A stretch of 64,000 bases of DNA from Synergistaceae bacterium. GTDB lineage: Bacteria > Synergistota > Synergistia > Synergistales > Aminobacteriaceae. Location of the stretch: assembly GCA_017446055.1 (NCBI GenBank), contig JAFSRQ010000096.1, forward strand, positions 62,001 through 126,000, written 5' to 3'. The position numbers were made by a program, and so were the translations under genes. The notes under the pieces were generated by a model. The model was given only the letters and a program-made list of their open reading frames with translations, was not told where the DNA came from and searched no databases. How positions within the stretch are numbered: position 1 is the first letter of the stretch; each line of letters begins with the position of its first letter. This document shows positions 51,568-60,871 of this stretch, piece by piece.

Positions 51568-54050
51568 TGCAGGAATTATTGGGACAGTTCGAGGAATTAC
51601 GGAGGATATTACAGCACAGGGCAGAGGAATTACACCAGCAGGAATTGTTGAGGGACTTGGACGCAAGAAGGGCTGACCTTGACCGCAAGACGGCGTTGTT
51701 CGTACCGTCAAAGCAGAGGCTCGAACGCGGCGGTAAGACTCTTGAGCTGGGCGAGGAGTACGAAGCGATAAAGGACTTGCGTGAACAGCGGGGGAAGAAC
51801 AAGATTCGGCAGGACGCATTGCGTGATGACCTGACAGAAGCCCGCAACGCCCTCCAGAACGCCGAGGAAGCACTGACTCTCATTGAGGCCGAATACCGTG
51901 ACAAGCTCGCGGAACAGTCAAAGCTCTCGAACCTGATTCAGAGGGTGAAAGCATTGGACACACAGCTTCTCAGCAGGCAGGACGCGGTAATCCAGGCACG
52001 CAACGAACACGAAGAGTCAGAGCGTGAATACCGTGAATGCTCCCAGAAGGCAGAGACGGAGCAGGTTGCTCTTGAGCGTGTTGAAGTGGCACTGCGTGAG
52101 GCCCGGAAGTTCCTTCAGCAGCATTCTATTGATGAGAAGTTGCAGACAGGGCTTGCGGGAATCCAGAAGTGTTTTGCCATGTATGAGCAGGCTGACGAGA
52201 AGCACACCGCCCTCAAAGCATCGTGGTCGAAGGCAATTCAGCGCAAGTTGCTGGCACAAAGCACCCTCAACGACAGGACAGCGATGTTCTCGGACGTTAA
52301 CCACCGTTACGCCGTCAGTGAGAAGAGTTACGCGCGGGCAAGGGCATTCTTTGAGGGGACTCTCAGGGGCAAGACTATAACCGAGTGGCGCGAGATATGC
52401 GACAAGAGCATAAAGAAGCTGGCTGACCTTGATGAGCTGTACCGAAAGTTTCAGGAAGTACGTAGCCTTGAGGAAAAGCTGAAACAGTTTCAGGATATAC
52501 GCCTACGAATCCAGCAGGAGACACGAACGCTGAATATCCGGGACGTAGAGCAGTCCGGGAAGATTCACGAGCTACAGCAGGAAGCAGAACGCCTCGAAAA
52601 GCGCGCCGCCCTACTCAGACGCATAGAAGACCTCGACGCAGTACGCGAACTCTTGCAGGACGGTGTAGCGTGCCCCCTCTGCGGGTCAATGACTCACCCC
52701 TACACATCGGGAGCGTCAATCCCTGACCCGGAAGAAGTTCACCGGCAGCTGCAGGACACACAGAGCAAGCTCGACGAACTCCGCGACGCACTCACCTCAC
52801 GCCAGACCAGAGCCGGGAAACTCAGCGAGGAGATTACAGCGGTTGGACGTGATGAGTCAGAATTGCGCCGGCAGATTAACGAGATGACCGCAGAAATTTC
52901 GACCAAAGTATCACTGTTAGGACTCAAAATCAGCGCAGGCATCTCACCGTTTGAGGAGCTTGACCGCGAACGCCAGCGCACACGGGACACGTTACAGCTT
53001 GCACGCAACGCCGCCGACACCGCCGAGTCAGCCGAACGCGACATGAAGTCAGCCGAAGACGAACTCAGCAAGATTCGTGAGACACGCGAGGAAGTTACAC
53101 GCATTCATCAGGACGCATTATTTGCCCTCCAGAACGCCCGCGCCGAGGAAGAACAGCTTGACGCGGAAACGAAAACTCAGGCCGAAATCGTAACCAGCCT
53201 CAAACGTGAATTGATTTCGCAGATTACGGCATACGGCTACAAGACTCTCCCGGACAAGAATCCCGGCGAGGTTGTCGACAGTCTCACGAAACGCCTCAAT
53301 GACTGGCAGGAAGGCTCGGTGAAACGTGATGAGCTGGAACGGGAGCTGTCAGTAGCAAACACCAGAATGACCGCCCTGAAGAAGGAACGCGAGTCCCTCC
53401 GTGTGAAGCGTGATGAGCTGGCCAGCCGTGTCAAAGCGACCGAGGCAGACCGCGATTCAGTCCAGCAACAGAGGATAATACTTTTCGCGTCAAGGAAGCC
53501 TGATGAAGAAATGTCCCGGATGAATGCTGACGTTGAGTCTTTGCGCTCACAGCTCAATGAACGCCGTGAGGACAAGAACGCTAAGGCTCAGGCACTCGAC
53601 AGGATACAGACGGCGATTCACACGCTTGAGACAGAGACGGCGACGGGGCGCGAGGATTTACAGAGGCACGAAATCAGCTTCAACAAGAGGCTTCTGGCAC
53701 TGGGCTTCAGGAACGAGGACGATTACGCCGCGGCCTGCCTGACTGCTGACGAGAGGCGCGACTTGCAGAACAGGCTGCGCGAGCTTACGCAGGCAGATCT
53801 TGACCTCAAGGCCGAACGTGAGAACACGCGGGCGAAGATACTTGAGCTTCAGGCTGACGGTCTGAGCCGGACGAATGATGAGATTTCCGCGATGGTGAAG
53901 GGGCTGAAATCCGCGCTTGCTGAAACAGGGAATGATGACTCGGAATCGTCTGTTTACCGCGAGAGGATTAACGGCGAGATTATCCCGGCCATTAAGGATT
54001 TGATGCTTACGTGCGGACTTGAGGAGGCATTTACGAGTGATGATGAATGA
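51567..54050 (+). CDS. SbcC/Rad50-like zinc-hook coiled-coil protein lacking the ATPase head
   Basis: An 827-residue protein made almost entirely of coiled coil, starting at ATG 51567 with GGGGAGGG upstream. The hook region DGVACPLCGSMTHPY near residues 365-380 matches the SbcC zinc hook (CxxC). The arms resemble SbcC, but there is no Walker A at the N-terminus and no signature motif, Walker B or H-loop at the C-terminus, so both halves of the ABC head are missing. SbcC is about 1050 residues. No sbcD gene is adjacent. It follows tilS with a one-base overlap and precedes a GNAT gene, so it is not an obvious relic; the frame is intact. Function unknown; a structural or scaffold role is an inference. 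Confidence 0.7.
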   Translation: MQELLGQFEELRRILQHRAEELHQQELLRDLDARRADLDRKTALFVPSKQRLERGGKTLELGEEYEAIKDLREQRGKNKIRQDALRDDLTEARNALQNAEEALTLIEAEYRDKLAEQSKLSNLIQRVKALDTQLLSRQDAVIQARNEHEESEREYRECSQKAETEQVALERVEVALREARKFLQQHSIDEKLQTGLAGIQKCFAMYEQADEKHTALKASWSKAIQRKLLAQSTLNDRTAMFSDVNHRYAVSEKSYARARAFFEGTLRGKTITEWREICDKSIKKLADLDELYRKFQEVRSLEEKLKQFQDIRLRIQQETRTLNIRDVEQSGKIHELQQEAERLEKRAALLRRIEDLDAVRELLQDGVACPLCGSMTHPYTSGASIPDPEEVHRQLQDTQSKLDELRDALTSRQTRAGKLSEEITAVGRDESELRRQINEMTAEISTKVSLLGLKISAGISPFEELDRERQRTRDTLQLARNAADTAESAERDMKSAEDELSKIRETREEVTRIHQDALFALQNARAEEEQLDAETKTQAEIVTSLKRELISQITAYGYKTLPDKNPGEVVDSLTKRLNDWQEGSVKRDELERELSVANTRMTALKKERESLRVKRDELASRVKATEADRDSVQQQRIILFASRKPDEEMSRMNADVESLRSQLNERREDKNAKAQALDRIQTAIHTLETETATGREDLQRHEISFNKRLLALGFRNEDDYAAACLTADERRDLQNRLRELTQADLDLKAERENTRAKILELQADGLSRTNDEISAMVKGLKSALAETGNDDSESSVYRERINGEIIPAIKDLMLTCGLEEAFTSDDE

Positions 54051-54786
54051 TGTGTGGGAAGACCTGAGATTTTTTGCGGAACATTTGCGGGGCTTGCGAG
54101 TGAGTGAGAGCGTTGCGCTTGGGGCTGGGGGAGGCTTCTGCGTGTCGACAAACAACGAGTTCGAGAACTGGGTGTATTTCCCTGAGCGAGTAACTGACAC
54201 TGACACTGTGAACATGGCCGCGGGCTTCTTCCGTGAGAGGGGGGAAACGTTCATGTGGCCTGTGTATGACGGTGGCGGTGAAGTACTTGCTGACGGGGGA
54301 CTCGTTCGCGCGGGTCATCTTGAGGCTATGAGCTTTGACCCGTCCCATGCAGTAACAAACAGAGGCAACAACGCTGTAACTCTGCGCAAGATAGGACGTG
54401 AGGCTAGCGGGGCGTGGGCTTCGTGTATGTGGTCGGCATTCGCTTACGGGGACGGCGGGCCAAGCCGGGAATATTGCGCGCTGGTTGAGGCACTGTGTGA
54501 TGACGGGGCAATGTCGCTGTATGTCGCGGAGCTTGCTGGTCATGACGCGGGGGGATTTCTGCTGACGGATGAGCCTGGACTGGCGGGTGTGTACTATTTC
54601 GGGGTGAAGCCGGATTTCCGCAGGAGGGGTGTAGCTTCGGCCATGATGAGCGGGATTTGCGGGCTGTCGGGCGGGAAGAAGATTGTATTGCAGGCGACTC
54701 CTTCGGGTGTTCCGTTCTACGAGGCGTTCGGGTTTGCTGACTTGGGAGCTATTGAGGTGTATTCGACAGTGGCAGATATATTCTAG
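54040..54786 (+). CDS. GNAT-family N-acetyltransferase
   Basis: A 248-residue protein. The C-terminal GNAT core shows LYVAELAGHDAGGFLLTDEP, then VYYFGVKPDFRRRGVASAMM (acetyl-CoA motif A, RRRGVA) and VPFYEAFGFADLG. The N-terminal 120 residues are unlike common GNATs and may bind the substrate. The start ATG 54040 (or GTG 54037) lies behind GAGGAGG within the end of the coiled-coil gene. Substrate unknown. Confidence 0.85.
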   Translation: MMNDVWEDLRFFAEHLRGLRVSESVALGAGGGFCVSTNNEFENWVYFPERVTDTDTVNMAAGFFRERGETFMWPVYDGGGEVLADGGLVRAGHLEAMSFDPSHAVTNRGNNAVTLRKIGREASGAWASCMWSAFAYGDGGPSREYCALVEALCDDGAMSLYVAELAGHDAGGFLLTDEPGLAGVYYFGVKPDFRRRGVASAMMSGICGLSGGKKIVLQATPSGVPFYEAFGFADLGAIEVYSTVADIF

Positions 54787-54799
54787 CGGACAAAAATTT

Positions 54800-54829
54800 A
54801 CCCCCTCCGTTGTGGAAGGGGTTTTTTTT
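54800..54829 (+). terminator. Strong Rho-independent terminator after the slt-tilS operon
   Basis: The stem CCCCCTCC / GGAAGGGG has a five-base loop and is followed by eight T residues. It ends the plus-strand operon just after the GNAT gene. On the other strand it lies just past the Synerg-CTERM gene and has only a short A-to-T tail. Confidence 0.85.
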
Positions 54830-54834
54830 GTGTG

Positions 54835-56377
54835 TCAGCGTTCGGGTTTCGTGAGGGGGATTGCCGCGAGGATGAGCGCGAGAACTGCCGGGAATGAGGA
54901 ACAGCCTCCTCCGTCTGATGATGTTACGGGTGTGGGTTCAGGCTCAGGGTCTGGTGTTGGAGTCGGAGTTGGGACGGGGGCGGGCGTTGGGCTTGGGGCC
55001 GTTCTGGCCTTCACGATGTGTGTGCTGAAAGTCCGCGCAGTATCAGCCGCAAGATCTGCCGCCGCAATTATCGTGCCGGGCAACGTGGTTACCGTCCCGC
55101 CTGACTCCGTGAAGATTCGCGCCGTCGTCAGCGGTTTTGTGATTGCTGAGGGGCTGAACGATGACACTCCGAATACGCTCCTGTCAGCAAGATACACCCT
55201 AAGCTCCGTGTTTGTCCCAACGAGATTGGCCGGGACTGTCAGGGGGAAGGCGTAATATCCTGACTGGCTCACGCTGAGGCTTCCCTGTGTGGATATGATG
55301 TCGAGGCTGAGGGCGGCCAGAGCGTTTGTGATGCGTGAGGTGGGAGCTTGTGGTGCGGCCATGTCGGACGAGGCTATGTAGCTCACGCTGTCTGAGGTTG
55401 TGCCGAGTGCCTGAGCGATGGAGTTGAGGGCTTCGGGCTTGGGAGTAGGGACTGGGGCGGGAATGTCTCCGCTGGGGTCTGGGACGGGGGCAGGTATGTC
55501 GTTGCTGGTATTGCCGCTGACAGTACCCTTTGTGCCAGCTCTGTAACCGTATATCGCACCTGAGTGATCACAGTTCCCGGAGAGTGCAACATTAGCATAA
55601 TTGTTTGTTACACTGCTTAAATAATCGCCCTCATTATTGGAATAGAGAAAGCCTATAACCCCGCCTTCGTATCCATCGTAGGAGTATAATCCGCGCATGC
55701 CACCGCTCGCGCCTATGGAAGTTGCAGACCTTGAACCTACTTTGCAGCCAGTGATTATGATTTTTTCTCCACCTGCGTAACCAGTAATGCCTCCTGCATA
55801 TGATGCTACAAGACCGATATTGCTTGCCTTGACTGTCCCGTCAAAATTGCAGTTCTCGATCGTTCCTTCACAAAGGCGAGATGCAATGCCTCCTACATAG
55901 ATATTATGGGAACCGCCCGGGTTGCCACTCACGTTAGCCTCTACACTTCCTGAAACTGAGAGGTTCTTTATGCTTCCTCCGTCATCAACCCAGCCGAAGA
56001 GTCCTGCGTTGCCGATATTCCCGCGCAGTATATCTACATTGACTGTATGCCCATTGCCGTCAAAATGCCCAACGAATCTATTGCTCGGCAGATTACGGAA
56101 TGTGCTATCATCTCTCCCTCCAATAGGCTTCCAGTCGGTATATTGCGTGATATCTATATCACTGGTCAGCTTTATAGTACGCCGCGTAACTGACTTTGCG
56201 CGAATTGATGTCATCCCGTACTTTTGCGAGTGTTAAAGCTGAGCTGATTCCCCATGCCCTTGACTCGCTCATGCCTTCATTCTCGTAGCCAGCTTCCCCG
56301 TACTCGACTGCTGAAGATCCTGTTGCTATCACTGTGATTACAGCCAACGCCAGCACCATCACCGCATACTTCTTCAT
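54835..56377 (-). pseudogene. GLUG-type surface protein with Synerg-CTERM tail, split by a frameshift
   Basis: A signal peptide starts at ATG 56377 (MKKYAVMVLALAVIT) behind TGGAGG and continues to LAKVRDDINS, then meets a stop near 56159. The following frame, readable from about 56214, supplies the missing continuation KLTSDIDITQYTDWKPIGG and runs to 54835. Joining them near 56168-56173, by removing one base in the AAAGCTG stretch, restores an intact protein of about 513 residues. It has GLUG-like repeats (AGLFGWVDDGGSIKNL), a Pro-rich linker, an adhesin-like beta region, then PTPVTSSDGGGCSSFPAVLA and a basic end, as in Synerg-CTERM proteins. The break may be a true mutation or a sequence error. 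Confidence 0.75.
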
Positions 56378-56575
56378 GGTAAAACCTCCAGTCATGAATT
56401 GTTTTGCCGCAAAAATCCACAATACACATGACCGCGTCCCATTGGGTTATGGTATAATAGCGACATAAAGCAAGGGAGACGGGACTTTTTCTCGCCATGT
56501 GTAATAAATTTCTGAGCGGAATAATTATAGTACACCCCTTGTTTTTTTATGGCCGAAATCAGAAATCCCCCGCGC

Positions 56576-56612
56576 AAAAAAACAACCTCCCCGCTCATCA
56601 CAGGGAGGCAGC
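56576..56612 (-). terminator. Rho-independent terminator after nhaC
   Basis: On the minus strand CCTCCC pairs with GGGAGG across a ten- or eleven-base loop and is followed by TTGTTTTTTT. It lies about 35 bases past the nhaC stop. Confidence 0.75.
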
Positions 56613-56643
56613 GATAACAATTTCTACAGGGAAAATCCCCCGC

Positions 56644-58230
56644 TCATTCCACGACAGCAGGAGCGACTTCCGCGATGAACAGCCCTTCCTCCTGCGGCTC
56701 ATTCTTCCAGATTATGCCCAGTCCCAACGCCGTCATAGCAAACGCCACAAGGGGATTCAGCCAGTTCATGAAGCAGTAGGGCAGGTAATCCAGAGTCGCA
56801 ACACCAAGCACCGAGCTCACGTACACTCCGCATGTGTTCCACGGGACAAGTACGCTCGTCATTGTGCCGGAGTCCTCAAGCGAACGCGACAGCATCACAG
56901 GCGCAAGTTTCTTTCCGTTCGGCCATGTGCGCTCGTCAAATGCGCGCTTGAACATCCTGCCGGGAACGATGATTGAGAGATACTGCTCTGACAGGAAGAC
57001 GTTGGCCATGAACGCCGACGCTAACACCGACCCTATCAGTCCCGCAACGCTCTTCACGTGCCTCATGAGCGCGTCAAGTATCACGTCCAAGAAGCCGCAG
57101 ACCTCCATTATCCCGCCAAGCGACAACGCAACGACTATCAGGCATATAGTCTCAAGCATCGATGTCATTCCGCCACGAGTGAAAAGCTGTGTCAACAAGC
57201 CCCCGACTCCAGCGAAAACATCCGACGTAACAGACAATGCCGGACTTCCCGCCGTGAACGCCTGAGTGAATGCTCCTGTTACCGCTGACATGGCTTCAGG
57301 TGTTGCCGCCTCCGCAAACGCGCCCAAGTGTTCAGGAACGTAGCCTGAGAACAGAACTTCGAGTGCCTCATGTGCCGTTGACCCGCGTACGAGAGAAATC
57401 ACTATGCTCGCGGCGATTCCTGAGACTATGCCGGGTATTGCCGGAATCTTCATGAACGCCATCACGATAATCACCATCGGGGGGATGAACGCCCACAGCG
57501 AAATGTTGAACTCAGCGCGCATCATCGACTGTATCAGAGCGATACGCCCGCCGTCAGAACCCTGAGCAGAGTCGCCCATCATGAACGCGATTATCGCCGT
57601 GATGACCAGTGTCGGGATTGTTGACCACATCATGGCCTTCACGTGGTCGAAAAGCTCGCTTCCAGCAACAGCAGGCGCAAGGTTGGTCGTGTCTGACAGG
57701 GGGGAAATCTTGTCGCCGAAATACGCCCCCGAAATCACGAAGCCCGCCGTAATCGGAAGGGGAAGGCCGAGTCCCGCGCTGATTCCGATTAACGCGACCC
57801 CGACGGTTGAGCTTGTGGTCCAGCAGCACCCGGTGGCAATCGCGACAACGACGGAGATTATCAGCGAGGCAAGGTAGAAGTATCTCGGTGTCATGACTTC
57901 GAGGCCGTAGTAAATCATCGTTGCGACAACGCCGCTCTGTATCCATGAGCCGACGAGACAGCCTACGAGTACGAGTATCACGATTGCCTGAATTGACACC
58001 TGGATTGCGCCTGACATTCCTTTTTCGAGGTCAGACCATGAGCGTTTGAGGTACAATGCGCCGACGAGAGCCGCGAAGATTGCCGCGAAAAGAAGGGGAA
58101 CTTGCGCCGGAAGTCCAAGCCCGAAGTGTGAGCCCGCTTCGAGTTCGACATCGACAACGCCGAACGTAACTATTAACGCGCTAACAAGGAGCACAGAAAT
58201 CGACAGTAAAAGAGACGGACGCTTGCACAA
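56644..58230 (-). CDS. nhaC: NhaC-family Na+/H+ antiporter
   Basis: A 528-residue polytopic membrane protein with about 12 hydrophobic segments. The core GCCWTTSSTVGVALIGISAG, GAYFGDKISPLSDTTNLAPA and the late GVYVSSVLGVATLDYLPY match NhaC. The start is TTG 58230, nine bases after GGAGG. NhaC antiporters exchange sodium for protons; some family members exchange malate and lactate. It stands alone between terminators. Confidence 0.92.
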   Translation of the reverse strand: MCKRPSLLLSISVLLVSALIVTFGVVDVELEAGSHFGLGLPAQVPLLFAAIFAALVGALYLKRSWSDLEKGMSGAIQVSIQAIVILVLVGCLVGSWIQSGVVATMIYYGLEVMTPRYFYLASLIISVVVAIATGCCWTTSSTVGVALIGISAGLGLPLPITAGFVISGAYFGDKISPLSDTTNLAPAVAGSELFDHVKAMMWSTIPTLVITAIIAFMMGDSAQGSDGGRIALIQSMMRAEFNISLWAFIPPMVIIVMAFMKIPAIPGIVSGIAASIVISLVRGSTAHEALEVLFSGYVPEHLGAFAEAATPEAMSAVTGAFTQAFTAGSPALSVTSDVFAGVGGLLTQLFTRGGMTSMLETICLIVVALSLGGIMEVCGFLDVILDALMRHVKSVAGLIGSVLASAFMANVFLSEQYLSIIVPGRMFKRAFDERTWPNGKKLAPVMLSRSLEDSGTMTSVLVPWNTCGVYVSSVLGVATLDYLPYCFMNWLNPLVAFAMTALGLGIIWKNEPQEEGLFIAEVAPAVVE

Positions 58231-58416
58231 TACAACATTCCTCCCAAAAGATTGTAGGTGTTACCCTTCTCCGACTATACCCGACAGTGTCCGCCAGTGC
58301 GAGAGGAATGCTTTTGCCTATTGGTCTTGACGGCTTAATTCGGAAAATCGCGCAAAGTTTACTTCATTTCCCCCAAATTGCAAGAACAAATTTTCTGTAT
58401 CATTCCGCAAAAATAG

Positions 58417-59307
58417 ATGGCCGTCTATAAATCTCAATATGACACCGTGAAGATAGCAATCCTTCTGTGTGTGCTGATATTCGCGGTCTCATACATACAA
58501 ACCTTCTTCCCGCCCGAACGCAGCAAGAGAATCATGGGGCGTTTCAGGGGACTCAAGGCTAACGTCATCGGTGCATTGCTGGGAGCTGTCACGCCGTTCT
58601 GCTCGTGCTCGTCGATACCAATCTTCATGGGCTTCACCAGCGCGGGGCTTCCGTTGGGTATGACGTTCTCGTTCCTCATATCCTCACCGATGATCAATCC
58701 CGGAAGCCTCGTACTGCTGATGAGCATATTCGGGGCGAAAATCGCGGTGTCATATGTCGTTCTGGGACTCACTCTTGCGGTTCTGGGCGGGACATTCATC
58801 GAGGCTCTTCACATGGAGGGGGACATTGAGGATTTCGTGTACTCCCGGCGCGGAGTCATTGACGCTGACATTGAGTTCCTGACTTTCACACGCAGGCAGA
58901 GACTCGCGTACTCGGCGCGTGAAGTTGCCGCTGCGTTCCGCGTGGTGTTGCCGTACATTCTTGTCGGCGTTGGAATAGGGGCGGTGATACACAACTATGT
59001 GCCGGAAAAGTTCATCACAGCAATTCTCGGCGGAAACAACCCTTTCGGCGTAATCATCGCGACGCTGGTCGGGATTCCTGTCTACGCTGACATTTTCGGG
59101 ACAATACCAATCGCTGAGGCACTGCTCGCCAAGGGGGCTATGCTCGGTACCGTGATGAGCTTCATGATGGCTGTTACTGACCTGAGTCTCCCGTCAATCA
59201 TAATGCTCCGGCGCGTCATAAAGCCGGGACTGCTGGCGGTGTTCGTGCTAGTCTGCGCGACCGGGATAATCATCACCGGCTACGTCTTCAACTTCATGGG
59301 GGTGTGA
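58417..59307 (+). CDS. YraQ/DUF318-family permease
   Basis: A 296-residue membrane protein with about eight helices. The hallmark is AVTPFCSCSSIPIFMGFTSAG followed by SFLISSPMINPGSLVLL; the second half repeats the fold with GIPVYADIFGTIPIAEALL. The Cys-Ser-Cys-Ser motif is shared by YraQ and by ArsP organoarsenical permeases. The start ATG 58417 is preceded directly by an in-frame stop and has no ribosome binding site, so it might be leaderless. It is followed at once by an ArsR-type regulator. Confidence 0.87.
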   Translation: MAVYKSQYDTVKIAILLCVLIFAVSYIQTFFPPERSKRIMGRFRGLKANVIGALLGAVTPFCSCSSIPIFMGFTSAGLPLGMTFSFLISSPMINPGSLVLLMSIFGAKIAVSYVVLGLTLAVLGGTFIEALHMEGDIEDFVYSRRGVIDADIEFLTFTRRQRLAYSAREVAAAFRVVLPYILVGVGIGAVIHNYVPEKFITAILGGNNPFGVIIATLVGIPVYADIFGTIPIAEALLAKGAMLGTVMSFMMAVTDLSLPSIIMLRRVIKPGLLAVFVLVCATGIIITGYVFNFMGV

Positions 59308-59309
59308 GG

Positions 59310-59597
59310 ATGAACGCTCCCGATGTTGCGCTGATATGCCGGGCTCTTGGCGACACTAACAGGCTTCAGATTGTGGAATTGCTGACGCAGGGCGAGCAGT
59401 GTACGTGCGTCCTCCTCGAACACTTCAGCATAACCCAGCCGACACTCACGCATCACATGATGGTGCTGATGGAGTGCGGACTCCTGAAATCGCGCAGGGA
59501 GGGCAGGAACACGTATTACTCGCTGAACTGTGAGACGATGGCCAGCTTCAGGGAGTTCATCGCCGGGCTTGAGTGCGGTTACTCCCACTTGCGGTAA
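59310..59597 (+). CDS. ArsR-family metal-responsive repressor
   Basis: A 95-residue winged-helix protein. The EQCTCVLLEHF segment (Cys31 and Cys33) is the ELCVCDL-type metal site of ArsR, followed by the recognition helix SITQPTLTHHMMVLMECGLL. It probably represses its own operon and the permease until arsenite or a related metal binds. ATG 59310 follows the permease stop by two bases, with GGGGGTGTGAGG before it. Its end overlaps the converging CGGC gene by 19 bases. Confidence 0.9.
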   Translation: MNAPDVALICRALGDTNRLQIVELLTQGEQCTCVLLEHFSITQPTLTHHMMVLMECGLLKSRREGRNTYYSLNCETMASFREFIAGLECGYSHLR

Positions 59598-59998
59598 ATC
59601 CCGGCCTGACGTTTTGCTTCAGCCTTCTTCGAGATGTGAGTCCCCAGCACAATATTCCCGAAGCCCTTGTGCTGTAACAGTGCCTTCATCCTGTTCATGA
59701 ACGGGCAGGGCAGGCGGTGTGAGTTCTCCGAGCATATGCATGACGCGAAATGTACTGTTACATCGTCCTTGCTGATTCCGGCCTTGCGCAGTCTCATTCC
59801 GAGATTTTCCAGCTTCGTTGTGATGTTCCCGCAGCACCCCCCGCAGGTTATCGACATGTAGCGAGTCTCAGAAGGATAGCCCTCAAATTTCCCGGCGCGC
59901 TCGTAAAAGTCATTCATGCATAGAAATCCAGAACAGCGATTGAGAACGTCCTCACACTGAATAATCACTACAAGTTCCGGCTTATTACTCATATTCAT
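59579..59998 (-). CDS. CGGC-domain protein, putative metal-binding
   Basis: A 139-residue protein of the CGGC family. The defining MSITCGGCCGNI segment and further Cys residues (RCSGFLC, FASCICSE, LPCPF) give at least nine cysteines, suited to metal or cluster binding. The family is uncharacterised but often lies next to metal-related genes, as here. The start ATG 59998 has GGAGG upstream, and the gene diverges from the orphan at 60060. Confidence 0.85.
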   Translation of the reverse strand: MNMSNKPELVVIIQCEDVLNRCSGFLCMNDFYERAGKFEGYPSETRYMSITCGGCCGNITTKLENLGMRLRKAGISKDDVTVHFASCICSENSHRLPCPFMNRMKALLQHKGFGNIVLGTHISKKAEAKRQAGIYRKWE

Positions 59999-60059
59999 AC
60001 CTCCTGCAAAGAATTAGTATGTCAGAATTATACATGCGGCAATAAAGGAAGTGTGAACA

Positions 60060-60869
60060 GTGGCAACAGTTGTAGAACGCGCAAGCCAAGTCAGCCAGCC
60101 CTACGGAGGATATATACCGCTGAAGAGTTTTGAGAGGATTACCTTCAATGATGAATTTACTCTCAATGCTGATGAAAATGTTAACGGACAATTAATCGGG
60201 TCTGCTGTGGAATATCTGACAAGATTCCTCTTCATGCCGAAAGACAATTCCCCCGTCAATAATATGCTCAAAGCCTTTGATGTGTCATTACGCGGTGCTG
60301 CTATGGCAAAAGAAATTTTCGGTATCAGCGATGCCCTTGATGTTTACCGTGAAATCTTCCAGAACATGCTGCAGTCAGACAAGAACGGTGTCATAGCGAA
60401 CGCCTGCAAGCTGGTAACATTTGACGCTTGGTACCGCAATCCCCTTCAAGCCGTGCCCGATGCCTGCAAGACCGTTAATCCCGACAAAGCTACAATCGAG
60501 AACATACACATAATGCTGAAACGCAGCGTATCATTCTTCAGGGAACAGGGCGGTGTTGTGCAGAGCGGATTTGACTTTGCGCCTTCTGGATACACTTCTA
60601 CGGTCAGCAATGGGGACGGAGATTTTCTCACAGCTGATAGTCTCTGGGATATGAAGGTATACAGAGCCACGACGAAAATCACCAAGAAGCAGACCCTGCA
60701 AATTCTCATGTACTGGATAATGGGACAGCATTCCGGGCAGGAAATCTTCAGGCACATAACGAGAATAGGCATGTACAACCCCCGCTTGAATGCGGCATAT
60801 GTTCTTGACACGGCGAAAATTTCAGCAGAAGTTATCCGCGAGGTGGAAGACAAAGTAATATGCTACTGA
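60060..60869 (+). CDS. Hypothetical protein with PD-(D/E)xK-like C-terminal motif
   Basis: A 269-residue protein with GTG start 60060 behind AAGGAAG. The first 170 residues have no family I recognise. Residues about 180-255 read DGDFLTADSLWDMKVYRATT, then LQILMYWIMG and GMYNPRLNAAYVLD. The Asp of LWD with the nearby Lys, and an earlier Asp-x-Asp, look like the core of a restriction-like nuclease fold; similar endings occur in phage-defence-type and hypothetical proteins. The gene stands alone, two bases from the convergent hydE stop. Confidence 0.6.
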   Translation: MATVVERASQVSQPYGGYIPLKSFERITFNDEFTLNADENVNGQLIGSAVEYLTRFLFMPKDNSPVNNMLKAFDVSLRGAAMAKEIFGISDALDVYREIFQNMLQSDKNGVIANACKLVTFDAWYRNPLQAVPDACKTVNPDKATIENIHIMLKRSVSFFREQGGVVQSGFDFAPSGYTSTVSNGDGDFLTADSLWDMKVYRATTKITKKQTLQILMYWIMGQHSGQEIFRHITRIGMYNPRLNAAYVLDTAKISAEVIREVEDKVICY

Positions 60870-60871
60870 CT

